A stretch of DNA of 16,549 bases, taken from Ruminococcus sp. UBA3767. Its GTDB lineage: Bacteria > Bacillota > Clostridia > Oscillospirales > Ruminococcaceae. Under the pieces are notes generated by a model, which was not told the origin of the DNA, searched no databases, and saw only the letters and a list, made by a program, of their open reading frames with translations. Position 1 is the first letter of the stretch, and the number at the start of each line of letters is the position of its first letter. This document shows, piece after piece, positions 6,309 to 13,339 of this stretch. Location: the NCBI GenBank assembly GCA_002371625.1, contig DFFV01000070.1, positions 1 to 16,549 of the forward strand, read 5' to 3'. The translations under genes were made by a program, and so were the position numbers.

Positions 6309-6580
6309 AGAACATATATGAAGGTGAAAGTATTATGCTTCATCCGTTTGCTCCGTGTTTGGCGGAGCTATATGTAAAGTAGGTTGTTGGCAGTTGTGCA
6401 GGATACGAATACCCCGCAGTGATCTATGTAAAGTTGATTATTGTTTGTCAGGAGCTTTCAAAAATTCTTGACTTTTTGTCTAAGCCTCTCTGCGGCGTCC
6501 TTGTTGCCTTGATAATATACTACCCGTCTTTTATGAAAACCGTGTGAAAGGCTCGGGAAAGAATACTGAAAAGCCTGCGA

Positions 6581-6613
6581 AAAAAAGAGCGGAAAGAATT
6601 ATTCCTTCCGCTC
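6581..6613 (-). terminator. Rho-independent terminator of the GH25 muramidase gene
   Basis: Eight-bp stem GAGCGGAA/TTCCGCTC (6587-6594, 6606-6613), extended by three pairs after one mismatch, followed on the minus strand by T6 (6586-6581). It starts 9 nt past the stop codon. Confidence 0.9.
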
Positions 6614-6621
6614 AAAAAACA

Positions 6622-9015
6622 CTATTTTACCGTAACACCGCTGCCGCCGAAAACATATACCGCATTAGGTGCCTTGTTGTTTATATAGCTCTGTACATCC
6701 TTGGAATAGCCGGTATCTACGAGCAGTATCGGTGCGTTGCAGTTAGCTGCAAGAACGCCGCCTGCCAGCGCATCGGGGTAATTAAGCCCTGTTGTCAGGC
6801 ATACAGATCTTCCTGCAACGCTTGATGCAAACTGGTTATTGAGCATAAGGCAGGTAGAATATCTGTTGCTTCCGCCTATGCGCTTAACCGTACCGTAGCT
6901 CTTGAGATTTTTCTCGGCATTGGAGCTGATAACTCCCTTTCCGCCTACGATATAAACGTTTTTAAGGTTGCTCTTTATGCTGTCAAGGTATTTCTGCGTT
7001 ACGCTGTCAAGCGTGCCGTTTTTGTTGATATAAAGCATAACTGCGCCTCTGACAGCAGCGATATTTCCAAGTGCCAGCGAATCTGCATAGCCGTCAGCGC
7101 TTACAAAGAATACCTCACTTGGTGTTTTCTTGCGCACATAATCGGTATTCATCGCAACATAAGCCGCTGTGCTGTATCTTGTTGACTGTCCTATCCTGAA
7201 TACGTTGTAACCCTTGTTCTTCAGAGTGCTTTCAATGCCCGAGGAAACCGCACCTGTTCCGCCGACGATGAACACTGACTTTGCCTTAAGCCTTTGGATC
7301 TCGCTAAGTGCCGCACTGCTCAGAGTGGTCGGATCTGTCAGTATTATCGGGGAATTAAGGCTCTGCGCAAGCGGAACTGCTGCCAGTGAATCCGCATAGC
7401 TTGCGCCCGTTGTGAGCACAACGCTGTATGAACCGCTCGGGTAAGCCTGCTGTGCTATCTTTGCAGCAGTAGCATATCTGTCGCTGCCTGCGAGGGTGGT
7501 CTTTTTGATATTTGCCGCAAGCTCCATAACAAGGCTTGTAGCGATGCTGTAATTTGCTGCCGGCAGCACAACCGATGCCGAGCTGTATTTCTTATCGCTG
7601 CCCGTATTGTAATATGCAGCGACCTTTATCTTATAGACGCTTCCCATTGAAAGACCGCTGAAAGTATACTGAGTATCATTGACCGTTCCTACCTGCTTGT
7701 CCTCAAGGTATACGCAGTATCCTGCCGCTCCCGTAAGAGCGTCCCATGAAACTGTTACGCTGTTCTGCGAAGCTGTAACGGTCTTTATGCCCGATACCGT
7801 CTTACCGCTCACGGTAACGATATTTGAGTTGTCAGAGTAATAATACTTGCCTTCATATACATTATATGACTGCACATAATACTGCATCTGAGTGTTCTCT
7901 CTTGCCAGCTTGTAGCTGTTGGAGGTGGTAGTGCCGACCTTTGTGACCTTTCCTGCCGTATCCTTTTTATAAACTATGTAGCCCATTGTATTGGAAGTTC
8001 TGTTCCAGCTGAGAGTCACATTGTTTATATCGCCAGAAGCCTTCAGTGCGTGATCTCCGTAGGGCTTTGTAAACTCTAAATACCTCACGTCCTGATCGGT
8101 ATAAGGTGAAGCGATGCCGGGGACTTTTCTTGTGCTTGCGAACTGCCACATATCGAACTGTCCCGAATAGCTTGTGTTTGATGTGTAATGAGCCAGCCAT
8201 ATATCATGCTTGTTCTCGATCATGCTCATTTCTATATCGGTGATGAACCATGACATACACGAGGTTATACCGCTGTCATAGCCCTTGCTCTTTATGTAAT
8301 TGCAGAAATAGTTGCAAAGGTCAGCCTTTTGCGCCTTTGAGAGCTTTGCCGCAACAAGTCTTCCGGGAAGTCCGTTTGCATTGTATGCAGGCTCGATATC
8401 AAAGTATATCGGCAGCTCGAGCTTTCTTCCTGCGAGCTTTTTGAGCGTAATGTCAGCCTCGGCCTTAGCCTCGGCATTGTTCACAGCCTGGGTATAGAAA
8501 TAAGCGCCTACCATAAGTCCTGCCTTGTGCGCATTATCAACGTGCTCCTCAAAGCGTGAATCCTCAATGATAGTTCCCGATGAAGCATAGCCTCTTGCGC
8601 CCGCACGCACGATAACGAACTTGTAGCCCTCGTTTTTGAGCTGCTCAAAATCAATATCGCCGTTATATACCGAAACGTCAACTCCGTATATCTTTCCGAA
8701 GTTGTTGAATCTTGCCTGATGAGTTACCAGCGACGAGAAATCCGTCAAGCCCACCTTGCCCTGACTGTCCACCATCTTGCGATAGGTAGGATCGTCGGTA
8801 ACATCTACGTCTTTCAGATACTTCTCGGCATAATCCTCATCTATACCGACCTTTGAAAGATCAGCTTCCTGCTGAGTCTGATCGGAGTCGATGCTTACTA
8901 CTGCAACACCGCCGTCTGCGATGCTGTTATCGGCAAACGTGGGTATCATGCCAAGCGACTGTATGCAAAGTGCCGCCGCACAGACTGCACTTATGAATTT
9001 TTTGTAAACGCCCAT
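6622..9015 (-). CDS. Secreted GH25 muramidase with two FnIII domains and three CWB2 cell-wall-binding repeats
   Basis: 797 aa. Layout: signal peptide (1-28), linker (~30-100), GH25 lysozyme domain (~108-300), two fibronectin type III domains (~320-402 and ~407-486), and three cell-wall-binding type 2 repeats (~506-796). In GH25 the entry motif YGVDVS (Asp113) and the catalytic DxE pair in YFDIEP (Asp206, Glu208) are present, as is DMWQFAS, so hydrolysis of the MurNAc-GlcNAc bond is likely. The CWB2 repeats show LAGSDRYATAAKIA, VVLTTGASYADSLAA, FIVGGTGAVS and similar. In C. difficile such triple repeats hold proteins to an anionic wall polymer; the same role here is inference. The frame opens at 9042, but GGAGG lies 5 nt before the ATG at 9015. 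Monocistronic, probably for wall turnover. Confidence 0.94.
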   Translation of the reverse strand: MGVYKKFISAVCAAALCIQSLGMIPTFADNSIADGGVAVVSIDSDQTQQEADLSKVGIDEDYAEKYLKDVDVTDDPTYRKMVDSQGKVGLTDFSSLVTHQARFNNFGKIYGVDVSVYNGDIDFEQLKNEGYKFVIVRAGARGYASSGTIIEDSRFEEHVDNAHKAGLMVGAYFYTQAVNNAEAKAEADITLKKLAGRKLELPIYFDIEPAYNANGLPGRLVAAKLSKAQKADLCNYFCNYIKSKGYDSGITSCMSWFITDIEMSMIENKHDIWLAHYTSNTSYSGQFDMWQFASTRKVPGIASPYTDQDVRYLEFTKPYGDHALKASGDINNVTLSWNRTSNTMGYIVYKKDTAGKVTKVGTTTSNSYKLARENTQMQYYVQSYNVYEGKYYYSDNSNIVTVSGKTVSGIKTVTASQNSVTVSWDALTGAAGYCVYLEDKQVGTVNDTQYTFSGLSMGSVYKIKVAAYYNTGSDKKYSSASVVLPAANYSIATSLVMELAANIKKTTLAGSDRYATAAKIAQQAYPSGSYSVVLTTGASYADSLAAVPLAQSLNSPIILTDPTTLSSAALSEIQRLKAKSVFIVGGTGAVSSGIESTLKNKGYNVFRIGQSTRYSTAAYVAMNTDYVRKKTPSEVFFVSADGYADSLALGNIAAVRGAVMLYINKNGTLDSVTQKYLDSIKSNLKNVYIVGGKGVISSNAEKNLKSYGTVKRIGGSNRYSTCLMLNNQFASSVAGRSVCLTTGLNYPDALAGGVLAANCNAPILLVDTGYSKDVQSYINNKAPNAVYVFGGSGVTVK

Positions 9016-9073
9016 AGCTTCCTCCGTTGACAAAAAGTACAAAATTTTCGCTCTCTCAAAGAGAATTTATTAC

Positions 9074-9102
9074 ATTATAACAAACGCAAACCCCTTTGTC
9101 AA
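9074..9102 (-). promoter_or_regulatory. Consensus sigma-A promoter of the muramidase gene
   Basis: Minus strand: TTGACA (9102-9097), 17-nt spacer, TATAAT (9079-9074), both perfect. Leader of about 50 nt to the ATG at 9015. Confidence 0.93.
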
Positions 9103-9104
9103 TA

Positions 9105-9158
9105 CGTCAAAATGACGATTTGTTATTCTTTTGTAACCTTTTGTTTCCGTTTGTTTTT
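9105..9158. promoter_or_regulatory. Inverted repeat and helically phased A/T-tracts upstream of the muramidase promoter
   Basis: CGTCA-AAA-TGACG (9105-9117) lies 2 bp upstream of the -35 and could be an operator. Behind it, T-runs (A-runs on the transcribed strand) at 9119-9121, 9129-9132, 9139-9142, 9150-9152 and 9154-9158 recur about every 10 bp, the pattern of intrinsically curved DNA or an UP element. Regulatory effect is inferred. Confidence 0.4.
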
Positions 9159-9205
9159 GCTGTTAATTTTTAATTAACATTTCTATCAATCTGTTGGACG
9201 CTTAC

Positions 9206-9229
9206 AAAAAAAGCCCACAATATATGGGC
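9206..9229 (-). terminator. Weak terminator-like hairpin, no assigned gene
   Basis: Five-bp stem GCCCA/TGGGC (9213-9217, 9225-9229) followed on the minus strand by T7 (9212-9206). It lies beyond the terminator of the VOC operon. The stretch 9230-9381 upstream of it holds another hairpin (ATTCTGC/GCAGAAT, 9279-9300) but no gene I can support, so this may end a small RNA or act as a back-up terminator. Confidence 0.45.
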
Positions 9230-9381
9230 AGGCAGCGGTTATTTTTGAGAGAATAAAAACTCCCAGATGTTTTCTGAAATTCTGCCCGGCACCGCAGAAT
9301 AAGGCTGTTTTTGAGCGTTGTTTTTAAATTGTCCGTCAAAATGCCCACATAGATCTTTCCGTATTTTTCCTTGTGCAAAGC

Positions 9382-9409
9382 AAAAACCGTGCCCGATAAA
9401 CAAGCACGG
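9382..9409 (-). terminator. Rho-independent terminator of the DUF3810-tsaE-tsaB-rpiB-VOC operon
   Basis: Six-bp stem CCGTGC/GCACGG (9387-9392, 9404-9409) with an 11-nt loop, then T5 on the minus strand (9386-9382). It starts about 38 nt past the stop of the VOC gene. Confidence 0.8.
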
Positions 9410-9447
9410 CGATCATTTTTATATTTTTTTCAAAAGCAATGCGGCTC

Positions 9448-9858
9448 TCAGCCGTCCTTTTCCTCATAAGGTCTGTTCCAGGAGCCTATCTCAATAAGGT
9501 TCCCCTCGGGATCGGAGATATAGCAGGTCCTCTGCCCCCACGGTTCAAGCTCAGGCTCTAACACCGGGACAGCTCCCTTTTCAACAGCATTTGCAAACGC
9601 ACTGTCAACTTCCTCAAAAGTATCAACATAAAGCGCAATCTCAAAATGACCGTTCAAGCCCTTTATGTAATCATATCTGCGCCCGGTCAGCTTTTCAAAG
9701 CTCTTTCTCGGGTACAGCAGAAACAAAGTGCCGTCCTTTACAAGATAAACATTTGAGGAGTCCTCAGCTTCCTTAATCTCAAAGCCGAGCACATCTCTGT
9801 AAAAGCGTATCATTTTTGCCATATCTTCAACCAGAAGTCCGAAACCATCTAATCTCAT
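9448..9858 (-). CDS. VOC-superfamily (glyoxalase/bleomycin-resistance fold) protein
   Basis: 136 aa, a typical single-module-pair length. Two beta-alpha-beta-beta-beta modules are visible: MRLDGFGLLVEDMAKMIRFYRDVLGFE (1-27) with the usual start, and GHFEIALYVDTFEEVDSAF (70-88) through YISDPEGNLIEIGSW (113-127). Likely metal ligands at family positions are His71 or Glu73 and Glu123. Family members include glyoxalases, dioxygenases and drug-binding proteins; substrate cannot be told. The frame begins at 9873, but that ATG sits on the GGGGAGG ribosome binding site. The ATG at 9858 is 6 nt after it and is preferred. Last gene of its operon, 34 nt after the previous stop. Confidence 0.85.
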   Translation of the reverse strand: MRLDGFGLLVEDMAKMIRFYRDVLGFEIKEAEDSSNVYLVKDGTLFLLYPRKSFEKLTGRRYDYIKGLNGHFEIALYVDTFEEVDSAFANAVEKGAVPVLEPELEPWGQRTCYISDPEGNLIEIGSWNRPYEEKDG

Positions 9859-9892
9859 GATCTGCCTCCCCATTACGTTTTAAACGCAGTAC

Positions 9893-10252
9893 CTACTTTT
9901 TCAGCTTTGCTGCCGCCCACAGCACGACAGCCGCAATAACAACTACCCACACTATCATTATTATCGCCTTTTTAAGCACCCACCAGATCAGCCACAGCAC
10001 CAGCAGCACGACTATCATCATCAGCACGCCAAGGACTTTGACTGCCGAGGGGTTTGCCATTACCGATCTGCGCTTAGTCACACTTACGACCTCGCCGTTT
10101 CTCACGGTTATCCAGACGATGTCGCCCACACTGAGCGTTATATTCGTGGGCATAAGTGAGCTTATCTGCACAAAGCCGTTTTCATCGCTGTATTCATAAG
10201 TAACATTACTGCCATTTATATTTATTATCTTTGCCTTGTAGTAACCGTTCAT
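9893..10252 (-). CDS. Small membrane protein with N-terminal beta-rich domain, unknown function
   Basis: 119 aa; family not recognised. Residues ~1-60 look like a small beta-barrel or OB-like domain (YYKAKIININGSNVTYEY, then a GDIVWITVRNGEVVSV stretch). Two strongly hydrophobic, Trp-rich segments follow (about 72-92 and 94-114) and a KLKK tail ends it. This resembles an NfeD-like order reversed, but I do not claim that family. The ATG at 10252 is one base after the rpiB TAA stop and uses GGAGAG inside the rpiB 3' end, so translation is probably coupled to rpiB. Confidence 0.75.
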   Translation of the reverse strand: MNGYYKAKIININGSNVTYEYSDENGFVQISSLMPTNITLSVGDIVWITVRNGEVVSVTKRRSVMANPSAVKVLGVLMMIVVLLVLWLIWWVLKKAIIMIVWVVVIAAVVLWAAAKLKK

Positions 10253-10253
10253 A

Positions 10254-10700
10254 TTACTCTCCGCCGTTTTCAAGAGCTGTTATCATATCGACTCTCCTAC
10301 TGTGTCTTCCTCCCTCAAACTGTGTGTTCAGGAAAACATCAACAAGCTCTATGGCAAGGCCTGCGCCCAGCACCCTTGCACCAAGGCAAAGCACATTCGC
10401 ATCGTTATGCGCCCTTGTGAATTTTGCCGAAAAATAATCCGAGCAGCAGGCAGCCCTGATTCCCTTTATCTTATTTGCGCTCATCGACATACCTATGCCT
10501 GTTCCGCAAACGAGCACCGCCATATCACATTCGCCGCTTGTCACCTTTTCGCAGACCTGCGCAGCCTTTTCGGGATAATCACATTTTTCTCCCTCTGCGA
10601 CTCCCAGGTCTACATAATCTATTCCCTTTTCCTTGAAGTATGCAACTATCTCCTCTTTGAGCTGCGGACCTGCGTGGTCGTTTCCGATAGCAATTTTCAT
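10254..10700 (-). CDS. rpiB: Ribose-5-phosphate isomerase B
   Basis: 148 aa, same as the family norm (E. coli RpiB 149). Interconverts ribose-5-phosphate and ribulose-5-phosphate in the non-oxidative pentose phosphate pathway; LacAB/RpiB-fold members may also act on allose-6-phosphate. Seen: MKIAIGNDHAG with Asp8-His9, VLVCGTGIGMSMSANK with the catalytic Cys65, RAHNDANVLCLGARV with His98 and the GGRHSRRV phosphate-binding segment (130-137). A second in-frame ATG lies at 10706, but it abuts the GGAGG. The ATG at 10700 is 6 nt downstream and forms an ATGA overlap with the tsaB stop, so it is chosen. Confidence 0.96.
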   Translation of the reverse strand: MKIAIGNDHAGPQLKEEIVAYFKEKGIDYVDLGVAEGEKCDYPEKAAQVCEKVTSGECDMAVLVCGTGIGMSMSANKIKGIRAACCSDYFSAKFTRAHNDANVLCLGARVLGAGLAIELVDVFLNTQFEGGRHSRRVDMITALENGGE

Positions 10701-11413
10701 ATACATCCTCCTTGATCATCTCTGTGCGCCTTGTCCTTTTCCGCCTTTGTTGCCTGAAGATACGATACCTCCAGTTCATCTGCGCCAACAATATATCCGC
10801 TGTTCCTGTTAACCGCAAGACATACAGAGGCTGCCCTTTGCAGCAGCTGCGTCTCGTTTGCGGTAAACACGTTCTCGTCTTGTGCAAAAAACTCCTGCTT
10901 CACCGCACAGGCATTATCGCCCGTGAGCATAACGCCCTTGCCCGTATCAAGTCCCTCAAAAGCCTCGCTGTCGGAACAGACCTTATCGGGCGAGAGCCTT
11001 GTGAGCGTGTGACCGTTGCTTTCAAACATTCCCACATAAGAAATGCCCGGCCGTGCTTTCATCACAGCGATTATCCTGCCCTTGAAGCTGACACAGTTAT
11101 ACGCCAGCGCTTCCAGCGTTGAAACGCCTGCGCACTTCAGCTCACCGCAGCCCATGCACATTCCCTTTACAGCGCCTATGCCTATCCTCAGTCCCGTGTA
11201 AGAGCCCGGGCCGTTTGCGACCGCCGCACAGTCGATATCCGAAAGCTGCAGTCCGCTTTCCTCAAGCGCCTGCTGCACCATCGGCAGTATCACCTGCGAA
11301 TGCGTCAGCTTTGTGTAGACCGATTTTTCCCACAGTATCTTTTCGCCATCGCTTATCGCAACGCTTGCGACCTTACCGCTGGTATCCATCGCCAATATCC
11401 GCAAATCTTTCAT
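10697..11413 (-). CDS. tsaB: tRNA threonylcarbamoyladenosine biosynthesis protein TsaB
   Basis: 238 aa. TsaB is the inactive ASKHA-fold partner that dimerises with TsaD in the cytoplasmic TsaBDE complex that makes t6A at position 37 of ANN-decoding tRNAs. Seen: RILAMDTSGKVASVAI (5-20), the family hallmark NGPGSYTGLRIG (68-79), GVSTLEALAYN and a variable C-terminal half. Its start lies inside tsaE, a 41-bp overlap in another frame. The ATG at 11413 gives the usual N-terminus just before ILAMDTS. The next gene, rpiB, overlaps by 4 bp; in many Firmicutes rimI follows tsaB instead, and neither rimI nor tsaD is in this window. Confidence 0.95.
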   Translation of the reverse strand: MKDLRILAMDTSGKVASVAISDGEKILWEKSVYTKLTHSQVILPMVQQALEESGLQLSDIDCAAVANGPGSYTGLRIGIGAVKGMCMGCGELKCAGVSTLEALAYNCVSFKGRIIAVMKARPGISYVGMFESNGHTLTRLSPDKVCSDSEAFEGLDTGKGVMLTGDNACAVKQEFFAQDENVFTANETQLLQRAASVCLAVNRNSGYIVGADELEVSYLQATKAEKDKAHRDDQGGCI

Positions 11414-11831
11414 CTCCGTCCAAAGTTATCCGTCTTGTGTCGTCATCAACACGTTCTATATTTATTCTTATAACGTCCCCCGTCAGCTCATCGGCAATGT
11501 TCTCGCTCCACTCGACCGCAAGGACGGTATCCTCGTCCATATAATCAAAGAATCCTGTTGTTTCAAGGTCAGCTCCGCCGTTTATCCTGTACATATCAAA
11601 ATGGCAAAGCCTTATCCTGCTGCCCGTATACTCGTTAACGAGCGTGAATGTCGGGCTGGTCACCTCATCGGCAAGTCCCATTCCCACGCACAAACCTCGG
11701 GTTATGGTCGTTTTTCCCGCACCAAGTCCGCCTGTATAAGCAACAATATCTCCGCCTGCGAGTCTTTTTCCTATCTCCTCTCCAAGAGCGATAGTTTCCT
11801 CGGGGCTGTGTGTAACAAATTCAAAAGTCAA
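11373..11831 (-). CDS. tsaE: tRNA threonylcarbamoyladenosine biosynthesis ATPase TsaE
   Basis: 152 aa, typical length. TsaE is the P-loop ATPase that drives turnover of the TsaBD t6A synthase. Seen: Walker A TGGLGAGKTT (33-42), SPTFTLVNEY (59-68), the HFDMYR segment (77-82) and AVEWSE (105-110), all family-specific. The start lies 10 nt after the DUF3810 gene stop and the ribosome binding site is weak (GAGGG spanning the preceding stop), so translation may be coupled. The 3' end runs 41 bp into tsaB, an unusually long overlap but with both proteins intact to their ends. Confidence 0.95.
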   Translation of the reverse strand: MTFEFVTHSPEETIALGEEIGKRLAGGDIVAYTGGLGAGKTTITRGLCVGMGLADEVTSPTFTLVNEYTGSRIRLCHFDMYRINGGADLETTGFFDYMDEDTVLAVEWSENIADELTGDVIRINIERVDDDTRRITLDGDERFADIGDGYQR

Positions 11832-11841
11832 GCTCTAACCC

Positions 11842-13047
11842 TCACTTTTTGTTTTTATCAATAAAATAGTTCAGCATCAGGTCTACCACCCTGCCGTAAG
11901 AACGTGAGCCGTCCTCAACGCCGTTTGCTTTAAGGTTATTGTCCACAAAGCTGCTTGATATATTGCTGACCGTCTGCGAATCAAACACGGTATCCTCGGC
12001 TTTCTTTACGCTTTCCCAGTATTCCCTGTTTGCATCTATATCCACCCACGCCTCATCGCATATCCTGCTGTCAAACTCTGCACGCTTATTGCTGTCTGCA
12101 TAATCGAACACCCGGCTTCTGACATAGGTGAGCATACTCAGGCAGCCTGCGTATTTATAGTATACATCATCGCTTCTCAGGCAGGCAAGGAACGCAATAA
12201 AGTTCGCCTCGTCCTCACGGATAAAGCCCTTTGTGTGCGCAAGCTCGTGGCAGACTGTACAGGGCAGCTTTGCCTTATACATATCGTTGTTGTAATTTGC
12301 CTCCATGGAAAACGGGAAAAATATCCCCGTAAGGTCCATCTGGCTCATAAAGAACGAACACATTATCGGCTTTGGCGAAACATAATGCCCTTTGAGCAGG
12401 TCAAACTCATCGCCCAGCGCCTGCACTGCTTTTCTTGCAGTTTCATCAAAGTCGCATTTCATCACAACTCTGCCCTTATCATCTCTCTCGACCTTTTTTG
12501 CCGCATCATTAAGCTCATCTATTATCGCATATCCCAGCGCTTCAAGCTGAGCATTCGTGTGTTCGTTTTCGGGAATATCATACTTTTGCGAGAAAGTCGA
12601 GGTCCTGTATAGCACAAAGCAGTTGTTCACCTGTACTACCACAACGAACGTGACTATCCACATATAAACTATCCCGAATATCTTAGCTATACGCCTGCGC
12701 CTGCCCTTTTTGAAAAAAAGCAGCACGCCCATCACCAGCAGCGAAGCAGGTATGCCGAACACCGCAAGCATTATCAGTATCTCTCCCACAGAAAACGGGA
12801 AAAGCGAGGTCAGCCTGCCGTAAGTATTCACCCATACAGGAAAAATATACTCTCTGTACCAGTCGCTGAAGCCCGTGCTGAGCACAGCCGTTATCTCCAG
12901 TGCAGCCGCCGCAAGCATAAGACCTATGCACACCCACAGCTGAACGAACAATGCCCCATGATGTTTTTTTATTCTTTTATTATCATTTTTCTGCTCTTGT
13001 TCTTCTTTTACCTGCTCAGCAGTATCTTCCAAAGCCAAAGTCTGCAT
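11842..13047 (-). CDS. DUF3810-type membrane protein with zinc-metallopeptidase motif
   Basis: 401 aa. A charged N-terminus (1-30) is followed by three membrane segments (about 33-57, 86-112 and 119-143) and a large soluble C-terminal domain. That domain carries a gluzincin-like site, CHELAHTKGFIREDEANFIA: His267-Glu-x-x-His271 and a third ligand at Glu278 or Glu280. This combination is the hallmark of the uncharacterised DUF3810 family, thus a probable membrane-bound metallopeptidase; no substrate is known. The frame is open to 13092, but the promoter's -10 lies there. The ATG at 13047, 9 nt after a GGAG-type site, is the supported start. It heads the operon that contains tsaE and tsaB. Confidence 0.85.
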   Translation of the reverse strand: MQTLALEDTAEQVKEEQEQKNDNKRIKKHHGALFVQLWVCIGLMLAAAALEITAVLSTGFSDWYREYIFPVWVNTYGRLTSLFPFSVGEILIMLAVFGIPASLLVMGVLLFFKKGRRRRIAKIFGIVYMWIVTFVVVVQVNNCFVLYRTSTFSQKYDIPENEHTNAQLEALGYAIIDELNDAAKKVERDDKGRVVMKCDFDETARKAVQALGDEFDLLKGHYVSPKPIMCSFFMSQMDLTGIFFPFSMEANYNNDMYKAKLPCTVCHELAHTKGFIREDEANFIAFLACLRSDDVYYKYAGCLSMLTYVRSRVFDYADSNKRAEFDSRICDEAWVDIDANREYWESVKKAEDTVFDSQTVSNISSSFVDNNLKANGVEDGSRSYGRVVDLMLNYFIDKNKK

Positions 13048-13082
13048 AAGTCCACTCTCCAAGCGCTTTTTGCTGCTATTTA

Positions 13083-13111
13083 AATATAACACGCACCGCC
13101 CCTTTTGTCAA
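13083..13111 (-). promoter_or_regulatory. Sigma-A promoter of the DUF3810-tsaE-tsaB-rpiB operon
   Basis: Minus strand: TTGACA (13111-13106), 17-nt spacer, TATATT (13088-13083). Leader of about 30 nt. The first 57-bp repeat copy begins 3 bp upstream of the -35. Confidence 0.85.
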
Positions 13112-13113
13112 CC

Positions 13114-13170
13114 GCAGCGGCGGTCCGCTTGTCCGTCGCAAGCCACAACGTGAGGATTGCCGCTTTCGCA
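13114..13170. repeat. 57-bp direct repeat, copy 1
   Basis: 54 of 57 positions match copy 2 at 13220-13276 (counted by eye); the differences are all in the right half. It contains an AGCGG-CGGT-CCGCT hairpin (13116-13129). Flanking sequence on both sides is unrelated to that of copy 2, so the repeat boundaries are sharp. No coding frame is supported here. Confidence 0.85.
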
Positions 13171-13219
13171 CTGCTCCGGATCTGTCAGAAGCGTATAAGG
13201 TCACCGGTGTATTGTTTTA

Positions 13220-13276
13220 GCAGCGGCGGTCCGCTTGTCCGTCGCAAACCACAACGTGAGGATTTCCGCTTTTGCA
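13220..13276. repeat. 57-bp direct repeat, copy 2
   Basis: Second copy, same orientation, 106 bp from the first start to start, separated by a 49-bp unrelated stretch (13171-13219). It ends about 10 bp before the fhs terminator region. The 13093-13339 intergenic region contains no gene I can support. Confidence 0.85.
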
Positions 13277-13285
13277 GGGTATGCT

Positions 13286-13331
13286 GAAAAACAAACAGGG
13301 GGAAAGCTCTTGGCAAAAAGAGTTTTCCCCC
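13286..13331 (-). terminator. Strong rho-independent terminator of fhs
   Basis: Fourteen-bp stem (13298-13311 and 13318-13331, one G-U position) with a 6-nt loop; the minus strand then reads a T-rich tail (TGTTTGTTTTT). It begins 8 nt after the fhs stop. Confidence 0.93.
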
Positions 13332-13339
13332 AATAAACG

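Larger units (their letters stand above)
6205..6580. other. Gene-poor stretch with hairpins and possible gene remnants
   Basis: No complete gene is supported. It holds the possible signal-peptide remnant (6228-6278, plus), a long stem-loop (6274-6308), a 6-bp GCTCCG/CGGAGC hairpin (6350-6368), and on the minus strand an open tail ending at a TGA at 6458-6460 that reads YYQGNKDAAERLRQKVKNF. The tail has a gene-like residue pattern but no start codon or ribosome binding site. Decay of former genes is the simplest reading; a small RNA ending at the 6173-6204 terminator is an alternative. Confidence 0.5.

Noticed and set aside
6149..6343. 64-codon minus-strand open frame
   Set aside because: No ribosome binding site or conserved pattern, and it contains both the 6274-6308 inverted repeat and the 6173-6204 terminator.
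5132..6382. 416-codon open frame on the plus strand
   Set aside because: It lies mostly antisense to intact metF, has no ribosome binding site, runs through the metF terminator and promoter, and its protein is rich in Cys, His, Arg and Tyr as expected of a shadow frame.
13114..13276. CRISPR array
   Set aside because: Only two repeats of 57 bp with one 49-bp spacer and three mismatches; too long and too few, and no cas genes nearby.
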